From Serinus canaria (Eukaryota; Chordata; Aves; Passeriformes; Fringillidae), in NCBI RefSeq assembly GCF_022539315.1, contig NC_066316.1, positions 10,865,501 to 10,929,500 on the forward strand: 64,000 nucleotides of DNA, read 5' to 3'. The notes under the pieces were generated by a model. The model was given only the letters and a program-made list of their open reading frames with translations. It was not told the DNA's origin and made no database searches. Below, piece after piece: positions 36,301 to 48,520 of this stretch. The position numbers and the translations under genes were made by a program. Position 1 is the stretch's first letter. Each line of letters starts with the position of its first letter.

Positions 36301-38097
36301 TTCAGGGGGTGAAAAAGGCTGCTTTCCAATTTTGTTAAAATTACCAATATCAACTCACTATAAATAAGCAAATATTTGTACAAGCATAGAGTGCAGATAA
36401 TCAATACAGTATTTCATCAATACTTTTGTCTGTAGCTACCCAGCTTCCATTTTGCAGAAAGATGGTTTCAAAGTCATTTTTAGTTTTCGTTGCCTTTTTT
36501 TTTGAAAAAAAAAAAAGAAGGACAGAAAAATTCTGCATTTCTGATCAGGCAACCAACCATTCTGTATGCATCCATCCTTCAAGGAGAATACTAAGGATGA
36601 ATGGTGTATTTTCTGCTTTGCATTTGTTGCTTCTGTCAGATCAGCCTTGCTTCTCATTCAGATTAACTTCACACAAAGCATCTGTCAGTTATCCTCTTTC
36701 ATTTCATCAGTGTTGTGATGTTTCTTGAAGTTATAAAAACTTCTGCAATTTAATCTGCTTTTTAGGAAACCATATTCTTGAATGGTTCTTGAAAGTAGAG
36801 GCATTTTTTTCTTTTCTCTTTCTAAATTTTTCTTGTTCGATTGCAACATTGCATACTAGGCCAATACTGTGTGGTTATTACATGGATGGAGAAAATATGT
36901 ATTTTCCTATCTAAAAATTGTTTCTATAGTCATAAATTAAAATTAAATGAACCAAAGTTCTTATCCAAAATATCTTTAAGAGCATCTGGCTATAACACTG
37001 GGGAAGAACTGAGACAGATTTTTTTTTTCCTGTATTTTCCTACAAATCAAATGCAAATAAATTTGCCAGGAAACAAAGAGAAAAATAAAAGCACAAGATA
37101 AAACCCATGGCTTAAGCTCAGACACATAAAATATAGAAATGGCAGAAGCCCTTTTTCCATCTATCAGTTAGGTTTTGGAAGTGGATCCAAAGAGTGTAGG
37201 CATGCATTTTGCTGCCTGATGCAGAGGAATTGTCAAGATGCAATGTGGCAGTTAAATTGATTAGAGATCTAACAAAATTTTCTACAAACACTGGCATGAG
37301 ACATTCTTGAAAATGCTTTTCCAAAAATGCATGACTGATATTCAAAGATTAATTAACTACTTACCATTTTTATAAGACTTCTAGAATATCAAGTAAAAAC
37401 ATTCAAAATTATTCTTTTCAGTTCAGTGGGACTTAATTTTCAAAGATAACAGTTGGATCAGACTAATTCCTTATGTACCAGATAAAATGATAACCAGCCC
37501 TGTAACTGAGTAGATATTAAATTGTGTGTATATTAAGTTGGATCATAAATTCATGGTTAACTTATTTGGAAAAAAAATAGCAAAGCTGTAATTACTTACA
37601 AAAATGTGAACAGCTCTTATATATAAGCTAAGATATATATCAAACATAACACTTTTACTGCACACTTTATAATATTTAATGCATCCTTGGCATTACTCTG
37701 TATGACAAACAGTAAAGCAGAACTTTCCAGTGTTTGAATACACTACACTTGCATTTCTTGTTATCTTCTTAGTCTCTATTTAAAGTTTGGAGTGCATTAA
37801 AAATCATTTCTACTATATGCATAAAATTCTAAAAATTTTCAGTATTATGGTTTTTGCAATTGCATATCTAATTATAAATCTTAGACTACTGAGGATGTTC
37901 TACTGCATAATTTGATTTTTTTTCTCTCCTGTAGTTCATAAGTTATGTTTAAGTTTGAATTAATTACCCTATGATCCTTTGTGTCATTCTCACCATAAAC
38001 ACAGAATAAGTGTTGGAACTGCAAGTCCACCTCTCTTATTCAGTTTTTATTGCTAACTTTTGAAGCTTATTGTTCTTTTATGTGCAGTGATGGTATT
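33365..38097. other. AT-rich non-coding stretch, no gene seen
   Basis: No gene or named repeat. CCGCGGTTAGCCACGG at 33598-33613 is an imperfect palindrome with three CpGs in otherwise CpG-poor DNA. A T9-G-A12 run lies at about 36495-36516. Open frames reach at most about 100 codons and lack recognisable domains. Confidence 0.6.
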
Positions 38098-38133
38098 AAA
38101 AAAAAAAAAAATAGAAAAAAATAAAATAAAACA
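38098..38133. repeat. A-rich low-complexity tract
   Basis: An A14 run is followed by ATAGAAAAAAATAAAATAAA-type sequence. It could be the remnant of a poly(A) tail, but no retrocopy body is recognisable upstream. Confidence 0.75.
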
Positions 38134-38975
38134 AACTCCAGCTGTTGTTCTTAATGGTTAAGGCAATGTCCAAAAAGTTATATGAGCTTACCCAAACTGT
38201 TTTGAAATCAGGAAATTGTTGAAGGTTTGCATTTTCCTTTTCTGGTTTCTGGTTTCACCTTGAGTGAAAAACAAGGCATAGTTATTTTAATTGGTTTTTA
38301 ATTCTTTAAAACTGATGAATGCTGCCATCTTTTATTGGTGGATGAATGAAAGGCTTAAGGGAAAAACATCTTAATGATGCATCCATCTTTCCTGCTGTGT
38401 TTTTCCAAGCTTTAGCCAACTGATATCTATGCAGAAGCTGCAGAGCAGTGGGAAGGGCACAGTTGTCAAATGATGTGAGGAAAGGTGAAGTGGATGTCAT
38501 TTCTGCACTTTATGTCATGGCATCTTAACAGTTCCCCACTGGCTTCCTACAAACATTAAATTGGTCAGAAGGTTCTTCTGCTGCTGTAGAATAAGAAAGT
38601 TTTGAAAGAAATTAATTTGTGCATGTCATGCTGACTGGTATTACTGCATGTAATAAAATAGACTATTTTAATTACATCCTGGGATGATGTAGACTATTAA
38701 ATAAAAATGTTAACATCTTCCTAGCAACGAGAGCTGAAACATGTACAAATAAATGTTAGATCTTGATCATGGAGACTCTTGGCTATTAAGATTGTCTATA
38801 ACTTTATGTCTAAATCACTGAGGATTAAAAGGTCTGTGAATCATCGCTTTTAAGACAGCCTGACTTGTCTGGTATGGAGTTATTCACAAAAGTTTTAACA
38901 TCAAATTATTCATGAAGAAAATATAGTTTTGCTAGCTAACATTAATAGTGAAAAAGGCACAATTGGGAAGTTGAC

Positions 38976-39075
38976 ACAGATAATATTATCAGGTGATGAT
39001 AAATCTAACTATTTCAGTTTTGCAGCTTGTGATATTATCTGTTGAAAGCCTCATAAAATTGAGATAGTTAAATTT
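38976..39075. repeat. Interleaved pair of inverted repeats
   Basis: ACAGATAATATTATCA (38976) pairs with TGATATTATCTGT (39030) apart from a 3-base bulge. AAATCTAACTATTTCAG (39001) pairs with TTGAGATAGTTAAATTT (39059) at 14 of 17 positions. The arms occur in the order 1-2-1'-2', so the two stems interlock instead of nesting. AT-rich DNA yields such pairs more easily than average, so function is uncertain. Confidence 0.5.
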
Positions 39076-39670
39076 ACCAGACAATATTCATTATTTAGCA
39101 ATAGTATGCATAAGACCAAAGTCTGTCTGATGGTAACCAAACAGTAAATCTGATGTAAATAATCACATTTATTTCATTACAAATCAAATTATGAATGTTT
39201 TTAGCTAAATAAGTGGAATGAATTTATAATAGAACTAAACTTCTGATTGTTCTTGCTATAGATTTTCAAAAAAATAAATATCCTCCCTAGAGAATAGCCC
39301 AAAAATATAGAAGGAGTCTGATTCTGATCTCAAAATAGTTTTGAAATATCTTGTATACTTAAAAAATAATAAATGTTATACCCCTTCAGTATAATGTAAA
39401 ATAAAATGAATGAATTCTTGGCTCATATCAATTGGCATAGATCTGTTGATTTTAGTGGAGCAATATAATATTAAATCAGATGTGGCCTTTGAATACAAGA
39501 AAATCTCAACTGTTTATTACAGTTATTGTGCTGGTTTAAAATAAGCAACAAAATACTGTCAGAAATATTGAGATGGTGATGCAATTTCTTTTAATTAAGT
39601 TCTGATAAATGCCATATCTACAGGAAAATGGAGATTTCCCAGATGCATCCTGTTAGTTGTCATATATATA

Positions 39671-40155
39671 ACAGAATCTTAGAATTCCCTAAGCTGGAGG
39701 AGACACACAAGGATCATTGAGTCCAATTCCTGACCCTGCAGAGGACAACCCTAAAATCACACCATGTGCCTGAGAGCATTGCCCAAACAGTTCTTGCACT
39801 CTGTCAGGCTTGGAGCTGTGACCACTGCCCTGGGGAGCCTGGTCCACTGCCCAGCCACCCTCTGGGTGAAAAACTTTTTGTAATATTCAACTTAAACTTC
39901 CCCTGACACAAGTTCAGGCCATTCCCTCAGGTCCAGTCACCACAGAGAAGAGATCAGTGTCTGCCCCTCTGCTTCCTCTCATGAGAAATCCTTAGGACCA
40001 TGATAAGGTTTCTCCTCAGTCTCCTCCAGGCTGAACAGACCAAGTGATCTCAGCTGCTCCTCATGTGCTTTCCCTTCAAGGCCCCTCACCATCTCCATGG
40101 TCCTCCTTTGGATGCTCTCCAAGAGCTTTAGATCCTCCTTTCATGGTGGCACATG
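39671..40155 (-). mobile_element. CR1 LINE, 3' end fragment
   Basis: Read on the plus strand, the segment shows the reverse complement of an avian CR1 3' region. It begins ACAGAATCTTAGAATTCC (octamer-type tail) and then has the familiar blocks ATCATTGAGTCCAA, CACTGCCCTGGGGAGCCTG, CACCCTCTGGGTGAA and CTCCAGGCTGAACAGACCAA. About 480 bp remain. This covers the 3' end of ORF2 and the UTR, with no usable frame. It is 5'-truncated, as nearly all avian CR1 copies are. Confidence 0.9.
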
Positions 40156-40212
40156 CTTCCATAGGCAAGACCTTTTCTAAAAGAATATAATTATAGAATT
40201 ATATATTATATA

Positions 40213-40595
40213 AAAGAATAGAATTATAGAATGGTTTGGGTCAGAAGAGATCTGAAAATCACCCAGGTCCAACCCCCTGCTGTGGGCAGGGTCACCTTCC
40301 ACTCAGCTGGCTTGGGCAGAACTCACTCAGCCTGGCCTAGAATGTTCCAGCGATGGGGCAGCCACAACTTATCTGGAAAACCATTCCCTCACCACCCTCA
40401 TGGTAAAGAATTTCTTCCTGATATCTGGTCCAAACCTACTCTCTCAGTTTAAAGCCTTTCCCCCTTGTAGAAAGTCCCACTCCAGCTCTCTTGTAGCCCC
40501 CCTTTAGGTACTGGAAGGTCTCAGCAGGACCCCCTAAAAACCTCTTCTTCTCCAGGCTGAAAAATCCCACTTCTCCCAGCTTTTCCAGTGTCTTC
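40213..40595 (-). mobile_element. CR1 LINE, 3' end fragment (second copy)
   Basis: It starts with AGAATTATAGAATGGTTTGG, the reverse complement of the CR1 tail. AGGTCCAACCCCCTGCTGTG, GATGGGGCAGCCACAACTT, TCACCACCCTCATGGTAAAG and TTTCTTCCTGATATCTGGTC follow, ending in CTTCTCCAGGCTGA. It differs from the neighbouring copy over the same consensus region, so the two are separate insertions of different CR1 subfamilies. The short AT-rich stretch before it (40177-40215) may be an expanded octamer tail. A 73-codon frame inside it is not a gene. Confidence 0.92.
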
Positions 40596-41761
40596 AAACA
40601 GTTCTTTAAGTGTTTTTCTGGCTTGACTATCTGGATATATTATTTTGTGAATTGCACAGCTGCCTGCAAGTGAACACAAATATTTCCCTGAGCTAATATA
40701 TTCAATCTGGCAGAAACCTGGCATGAGAAGGAGCCAAAAACATAGCAATTTTTACAGCCATATGACATGTGTAACAGGTAGATCATCCCCATCTCTTCTT
40801 CTTTTTCTTTTGATATTTACAATGCCTTCACCATTGCAGATATAATAGATTTTATTTCATGCACTATCAACTTAGTAATAAAATCAAGCCTCAAGTAAAC
40901 ACACAGAACAGATTGAGATGTTTAAAAATGCTGAACAAACAGCATAGATTTGTTGTCATAGGTAAAGTTGGTTGAATATTGAAGCAGATTAAGAAATGTG
41001 GTAATTTCTTCTGTGTATGTAAAGTTATACCTAAAATATAATAATTTACTGTGTAATTAAGAATGGTAAATGAAATTGTGATAGAACCTGTACTTTTAGG
41101 GGAACACTGCACAGTGAAATAGCCTTTTTATGGCTCTAGCAGAACCTTGAAAATATCAGCACATGCTGCAGGGGTGCAATGTGTTTGAGGAGGTAAAGTT
41201 TTGAGAAAGCCTCTATATTCTAAGTGACATACAATGTTTAAATAGTTGGAATAACATTTTTCCATTGTTGAAGATGTATGGAAAGTCTTGGTTATACTGT
41301 TTGACCAATGGAAGTTTTGGAGGCTGGAAGATTAAAGAGTAACTGGCAAGGTAAGCTTTTCTCTGGCATATGGATACTCAGAAATTGTATATAAGAAGTT
41401 TTATTAAGGCTGTTTGCAATTGTTTGCTAGACAGACCTGGGCAAAAAGGTGTTAAATTGGAGCATTACCAGATTGTTTCTCTGATATATTAGAGAGGGAG
41501 CTGAAATAGGTCTGATTTTTGTTTATCTTACTAGCCAAGCCCCAGCATTCACAGAAAAAGACTGAGAATACAGGCTATTAAGCATGGAAAATTACCTAAG
41601 GCAGATCTGTAATCACTTGGCTAAGAAAAGCTGGAGTTGAGCTTTATCAGATTTTTAGCCATTACAGATAATTCCATGTCAGAAGCTACCATGGAGTTAT
41701 ATTTCTGACCTCGAAATCTATGAAAGAAGATTGAAGTTAAGGCTGTGATATACCTCAGTAG

Positions 41762-42040
41762 AAAACGAGGACCCAAATTTATGCATTTCAATCACATTTC
41801 TTCACTGGTATGAAACCTGGGAATGCAGAAGTGGCAATGGAAGCAGAAATAAATGCAGTCCTGCTGAGCTTGAAGTCATTCAAGGGTGGCAAGTTTGTCA
41901 GTTTTACAGCACACCTTCCAGAAGTGTTTACAATGCTAATAGAGTTATATAAAGAGAAACTTGTGATTTTAAAGGCCACTGAGTCACATTTTGCCCTCAG
42001 TGAAGAGGAGCAGTCAGTTGCCAACACAGACGTAATGTGA
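41762..42040 (+). other. Unassigned open frame with protein-like composition
   Basis: After a stop at 41759-41761 the frame is open for 92 codons. It has an ATG at 41810 and a stop at 42038-42040. The peptide from that ATG starts MKPGNAEVAMEAEINAVLLS and has a mixed, soluble-protein-like composition without low-complexity runs. The opposite strand is also open here for 79 codons. I recognise no domain and see no flanking splice sites I would trust. It could be chance, a decayed exon or a retrocopy fragment. Confidence 0.15.
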
Positions 42041-44687
42041 ATTCAAAAATCAGTTGGACACACCCAGCAGTGTCCAAGCAGAAAGATTGTGGATCAACAT
42101 GTGGAACAGCTGTTAGGAAGGGAATGAATGCTCTGTGACTCAGAAGAGTCTGGCAGTTGCTCCTCCTGGTAAACTTGCTTTTCCCAAGGGAGTGTCAGGA
42201 GGGTTGCATTAGAATCTATTAGCGTGGGTTTTTAGAGAATCATGGGATGGAATAAAAATAAACCCCTTAACTTCTGCTGCACACTAGCAGTGCTCCAAAG
42301 TGACACTGTGATCTAATGGGAGATTCTTTGTAAAAAAGGAAAAGCTGAAAGCATGACAGTTGACAGACATAAGACATGACCAGAGTTACTCAGCAAAACC
42401 AATTGAAAGTTTTGTTGTTTTTTTAGTTTTTTTTTTTTCTCCTGTTAAATTGACGGAGTTCTGTCCATTCTGTTCAAGAAAAGAAAAGAAAGGAATCAAT
42501 TCTCTGATTTTTTAATCTGATCTGTTTAGGAAAATCACTGAAATTATTTGAGCACTGGTTCTAAAATAGAAGGCTTAGTCCATTGGAAATGCTCTTTCTG
42601 AATGAGCTTTTCTAAAATACCCCACCCATTCATAAAGAAGTGTTAGAAATAAAAGCACTTTATGATCTCCTTTTTTTTTTTTTGGTGAAAAAATTGTGCA
42701 GCACATTTTCTTGTGGTATATAAATGCATATATTATGCTGGAGCTGGACTGAGACATTCTCACTGTGGTCACCATAAAAGCAGCTTGTTCACTTGGAGAA
42801 TAGTTGAAATATTTATATGAAGCAAACCTGAAATTTATAAAAGTTGGAACTGTCGATATTCAAATAGGAATCTAATTATGAACTGTGAAATTAACCCAAC
42901 AATTGAACCAGGAGGACAAAGCAGAAAACAAAGCACATCTTAGATGTTGAAATAGGAAGATGATGCCTTGTTATGCAATTATAGGCCAGTTGAAGGCATA
43001 AGATCCTCTTCAGTACTAAGGTCTGGTGTCATCATATAACATATTATAGTAAAATCCAACAGATATATTTTATTATCTAAGCATTAAACTTAAAAAAAAT
43101 ATTTACTGTTCTGTTTGATTGTCACAAAAGGGGCTGCTAGGTTTTTAAGAAGAGTAAAAATAGCAATGCTGACACCTGTCAGTGCAGTCTGGCAAATTTT
43201 CTGATATTATCTAGACTTTTCCCAAGTGCACTCCCTCCAGCAGCATAGACAGTAATCTGAGTTATGCAGGCAAACCTTCTTGCATTAGTCTTTGATTTCT
43301 GTGTTATATTTGTGTACTTCCTGCGGGGGCACAGTTGTATTGTGATGATTTAAGCAAAAAATAGTGTCTTTGGTGTATGCTGAATATAAATCCAGAAGAA
43401 ATGTAGGCAGGTGAATGCCTACATCTTAATTACTTCTTCAGCCTAATGTCTCCATTTCTTTTATCAAGCATAAAATGCACCATTTTTAATTCTCATTTTC
43501 ATGTGAGCATGTTAATATGTGAATGACTCAGAATTCCCAAACTGTAGAAAATTGAAGAGAAAAAGAAAAAAGTCCTGTATTTTAGTTACCAATTTTATTT
43601 TTGGGATTTTTTTAGTAACTGGCTAAATGATATTTCTTTGTACTCGTATATTTATTTTCTTCCTTCCATTTTTTTACAAGTCAAAATATCTATGGTGTAT
43701 GTCATCCATAAAAAAAAATAAAATCTTTAGCTCATTTTTGAAAGCATTTTCACATGCAAAAAAACCACAAACAGGAAAGAATTTTATCTTCAGATAACAT
43801 TAGAATATGTTATATTAACTAGATATGTTATATGCTGGTACTTGGCAGAGTTTTTAATTTTAAAAGATGACCTGCTTTATATAAATGATGATATAAGGGT
43901 TAACAGAATATAATGAGTAGCCTGCAAGATGAAAAATTGTATTTAAGATAGATGAATGTATACCCCAGTTCATCAACTTTCTTTGTTGATCTCAGTTCTC
44001 TCCTCAAACCTGTGGATAATATTAAAGCATAGAAGCCTGGAAAAAGGTAAATTTTCCTCATAGATAAATGGAAGAGGCTTACTTGGTAATTCTGGTGTAC
44101 ACTCTTCTATGTTTCTCAACTATGAAGGAAATTTAGAAAATGCTGTATAAGAATATTTTCAGCAGGCCTTTAGGGAAGCAAATGCTATTTATTTGGCAAA
44201 TGCTTGTGCTAATTGGATTGATGAATAGCCATGGCCAAAAAGTAAACTCTTGTACAGCTAAATGTAGCATTTGTAGAAGACTTGATCCTCTTGGTGTAGT
44301 TTCATTGAATTGAGAGGAGCAGAGCTTGTTAAAAACTTTTGAATAACAGAGGTTTTTATTCATTAATAAGTTCACTGCGTTGAGTGGAAGTGGATGTTAC
44401 ATATGTATCTTAAAATTCAAAGATCTGTTTTCAAGACTAGAAAAAGTTTAATTCTTTTGTGTGGGTAAAACTGAAATATTTAAACTACCTTTCTAATTGT
44501 GAGGATTTATATTATCTATTTTTTTTTTATTTCTTAGAAAGTGATAATTATAAAAAGCCTTTTAAGTGTGGTGGTCTGAGTTAGTATATTTCCTTAGATA
44601 TTCATGAGCTCTGGTAACCTTTAGGCATTTGCTGGCAACTGAACCTTTTCTCCACACTTTACAGTGTTTCCTTTGCATTCACTACTC

Positions 44688-44751
44688 TTTTGTTTGTTTG
44701 TTTTGTAACTTTTGTTTGTTTTGGTTTTGTTTTCTTTTTTTTCTTTTCTTT
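44688..44751. repeat. (GTTT)n-like T-rich repeat
   Basis: Several GTTT/GTTTT units run into a T-rich tract. Simple-sequence DNA. Confidence 0.85.
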
Positions 44752-46465
44752 AATTCGATGCTGAGATTCTCAAAATAACCACTACTGAACAACAGCTCAG
44801 GATTAGCATAATGGCCTTCATATGATTCCTGTCTGTGTTGTGCATCTCAATAGGGAGCTGTGAACTCTCTCTGCATCAGAGGAAACTCTGTCTGGCATCA
44901 TCTTTTTCCATTACAGATTTAACTTTTCCTTATGCAGTGGCACACTTTAAGGAGTCATTTCCACTGCTGTCAGTGCTTCTAGTTTTGTATTCAAAGCCAG
45001 GTGCAACCCCCTCTGAGGTCAATGAAAAATGCCCTTTGAATTCAGTGGTCCTTACATGAGATTATTTATGTCTCGAAATGCATTTTTGTAAAAAAAAAAA
45101 ACCCTAAATTTTATTTGTTTAAAGGTATTTTCTGTTATCTTTATTCTCCATAGTAATGGCAATAAGTGATATATATTTTGGGGTTAAACCAGCAGGACAG
45201 ATATGGATTCTGCTCCTCTGTATGACCAGAAGTAAAAATCGTGTTGGAAGTAATCAGGGAAGACAGTGAGAGTCCATAGTTCAGTCATGAATTTGCACAT
45301 ATGAAATAGAAACTTTTTATTGTTTTTAAATATGTGGTTAAAGATGTATATTTAAGAAAAAAAATAAAAATACAGAAAAATGTAGGAAAATGCCCTTTGC
45401 TTCCAGGTTTTGATGAATAAGCTTAAGTAACCGTCTAAATTCTAAATGATCCTACTGCAGTTTATAGAATTTCTAAATTCAGAGTGCTGTGAGGACTAGA
45501 TAATTCTAATCATATTTCAAAGTAATTATTTGTTGTTCAAAATCTATTACAAAGTGCCAAAAAATATTAATAGATTATTAAGTTCAAAAAGAAAACAGTT
45601 TTTTCCTTTGGCTTATTATTCCTAGGTTTTTCATAGTACCTTATGTAACAGGTATATTCATATAAACTCATGCAATGCCATCACCTCAGCTCAGCTTTGC
45701 CAATCTTCTGTGCATTCCTGGAACTTCAGCTGCAGCTGTAGCTAGGTCAGATTTGAGTGGAAGCAGAAGAGAAACTTCTGGTCTTTGTGAGGAACTCCAG
45801 GTTTTATCACTCATAATTAGAAGCTGATGGGAAGCAGCAGTAGAGTTTTATAAAACAGAAAGTGCTTCTGAGACTCAGCAGGTTTTGTGTCTGTGGAAAA
45901 CACTGTTTCGTGGGAACAATGATTATCTGAGACTCACTTTCAATCCAGCCTCCTCTCTGAATTAATTATTCCCCCCATTCAGTCATCTGAGAGACACAGG
46001 AAAAGCAGGAGCTCCTTTTCTCACTGTTCACCAGTATGATCATAGACTGCAGCTCTTTTTAGTGGTCCTTGTTCATATTGTTCAATTTATTCAAAATCTC
46101 ATCTCTCAGTATATTTTCAAGGTGGAAAAGATTCTGTGATAATTATGGTGTTTTCTGTAGTATTAGTGAACAAAATCACAAAAAGAGAGAGATTTAAAGA
46201 AAGCAATCTAGAAGTTGCTTGCACCATCAAAATTGTTTATCTCTTGGGTAGGGTTAGGTATTTTTAGGAAGTACTAAAATTTCACTTAATTTTGAGTATA
46301 TGACCGCTTTGTGTCAATCCATATCCTCTGAAATTAGGTTTAAAGATCTATAATATTATTCAAATAAGGAATTCAGATTAACCCTACAGTTCATATTCAC
46401 ATAAATGAGTTTAAAATTTGCTAAGAAACTAGTTGAAACTGCAAGTTTTCCTTGTTTTCTTTTCA

Positions 46466-46545
46466 TTATGGGGAAATCATCTTACACTTTTGGTCTTAAC
46501 TCCTTCGTTTGTAAAGTGGAACAGATATGAGGATGGATCCCTGTT
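46466..46545 (+). mobile_element. MIR-like SINE fragment
   Basis: GGGGAAATCATCTTACACTT, then TGGTCTTAACTCCTTCGTTT, then GTAAAGTGGAACAGATATGA follows the MIR core order GGGCAAGTCACTTAACCTC...CTCAGTTTCCTCATCTGTAAAATGGGGATAAT. It is strongly diverged and about 80 bp long. Confidence 0.5.
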
Positions 46546-48129
46546 TTTTATTGCTCCTGAAAGATATATAATGCCCATCTCATAGCCCTAAGCAAAAGTT
46601 GTTTTCACTCATGGAAAATTATAAAGGCCTTTGTGTTATGATGAAAAAGACAGTAAAGCAACTGTTCTACTTAAAAGTTGCAAACAATCAGGAAAATATT
46701 TGCCTGCAAACATTTGAAACTCCAGCTTTGACCTGATGAGAAAAAGCAAATTTTCCTTTGTACTTCTTCTAAAGGATTGTTGTTTTTATTTTGCAGAAGC
46801 TGTGTCTCAAGCTAGAGGCCAGAAACTTTATTTATTTCTCTATCATTTTTGTTCTGAAACCATAAATATGTTGAAAAGACCATAAAAGCTTTTGCTAATA
46901 CTTCTCAGCTGTTCACAGAACAAAATTAGCCTTTGACATTTTACTTAGGCTAGGAAATGAAAGGCGTTTAATCTTTGTTGTTTAGTGTGCAGATGGTTGA
47001 AAAATTGCATTAATAACAAAAAAAAAAAGTATTTTACTGTTTGTACTGCTGCCAGTGTGTATGTGACAAATAAAACTTAGAGAACTCAGATTTAGAGAAA
47101 CAATACGTGACTTGAAGTATTAGGTGATCCATGGCTGAACACACAGAGTGGTTTGAGAAGACCATGAAATTTAGTATTCTCTCTCAACCCATAAATCCTA
47201 TTGTCTTCCAAAATGTCTACATTTAATATTTTAAATTAGAAAATACTCCCACAAAGCAAGAAGGCCACTTTTGAAAGATGCAGATGGTGGTAAAAGAGTC
47301 CCCTCATCCCCTCCTCCTCTTCACCAGTGACCATTTCAGTCCTTAAAGACAACACCAGATTTTTTTATGGTTTTCTAATATACCCTTTTAAAAATGATAA
47401 TAAAATTGTAGTAAGGCTGGAATTACTCCAGTTATTCTACCTCCTCCAATGATTGCTGTTTCTCTGGACAAACATGGTTGGAATGCAGGCTGTCACACTT
47501 TCTTTGCCTTGCTCTGGGGTGTATGCCTGGACTTCTTGATGCTTTTTACAATCACAGGCATTATGTATGAATTGCTGAAGTCAAACCTCCAGACATGTGA
47601 GTCTCCATCAGCTCAGCTCATGGGGGAATTGCCTTTTATAAAGAGGAAGTTATTTTGCCATGCAGTGGCAGGTGAATAGCACACACCAGCACCACTCCTC
47701 TGGATCAGATAAGAAAAACACACGTGGTGGAAGTTCACAAAGCTTCATCCACTGCAGAGGAGCTGACCTGACTAGTACTGGACCTTCCATGGTGGTAATC
47801 CATAAATGATTAGTGGCCAATACTGTAGAAAGGGATGCCTGATTCAGAGGGAGAAATATGATGATATACATAAGGAGAATGTGAGAGATAAATGTAATAA
47901 ACAGATTACTTTTTTAAAAGTGTAATTTTCAAAGTACAACTTTGGGACTAAATTTGTACTAAATTTAATGGTGTTTGTGCTGATCTGAATTTACAATAAT
48001 AGAGAAAATGAAAAACCTAGGATCAGTGAGAAAAAAAAGAAAACAACAAAAAGATAGCAACTAATGAGCTTGATTCTGCTAAGGGACTAAAAGATTTATT
48101 TGTCTTGTTACTGATAGACAATACAGAAG
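46546..48129. other. AT-rich non-coding stretch, nothing recognised
   Basis: No gene. A 76-codon frame at 47449-47679 has no recognisable domain. An A run lies at about 47019-47028. Confidence 0.55.
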
Positions 48130-48520
48130 ATATCATCTAAGAGAGAGGTACATTTTCCTGAGGGAAAGAAAAATGTTAAACACCTTGCTGTTTTGTTGGA
48201 AAAGACAATAAAGAAGCTACTGCAGTGAAAATCTGCAAAGCACTAGGCCCAGGTGAATTTGATTGCTGAGCTCTGAAGAAAAAATTAAAAAAAAATAGTC
48301 AAAATTACTTTTGTTACTTTTTTTTAATTCTTAAACTCAGAAAAACAAAAGAATCTATGGAGGTCATCAAATTAACTGCTCAACATTACACCCAGGATAA
48401 CATAAAAAAAAAAAAATAGGATATCAAAGGAAATAAGTAATGACAATTTAAATAGCAGCATATTAAAAAATTTCACCAGGAACAACATCTGGCTAACTTG
48501 CTTCTCTATAGTATAATATC
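48130..48520 (+). mobile_element. Probable very old CR1 LINE fragment
   Basis: Isolated words match the CR1 segment between endonuclease and reverse transcriptase in the right order. These are ATGTTAAACACCTTGCTG (compare GTGTTAAACACCTTTTTC), AAAGCACTAGGCCCAGGTGA (the 'KSMGPDG' block) and a later stretch like AAGAACAAATCATGCCAAACTAA. Frame is lost and gaps are many. It resembles CR1 lines of turtles and crocodilians more than young bird CR1, suggesting an insertion from early amniote or archosaur history. Confidence 0.35.

Larger units (their letters stand above)
40596..46465. other. AT-rich non-coding stretch, no gene confirmed
   Basis: No supported gene. One protein-like open frame (41762-42040) is listed separately. 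Simple sequence: a T run at about 42429-42439, another at about 42670-42683 and the GTTT-rich tract at 44688-44751. The segment at 45650-46060 is slightly richer in GC and complex, but I recognise no family in it. Confidence 0.6.

Noticed and set aside
42235..42262. AGAATCATGGGATGG resembling the start of a minus-strand CR1
   Set aside because: Similarity ends after about 15 bases; the following ATAAAAATAAACCCC is not CR1.
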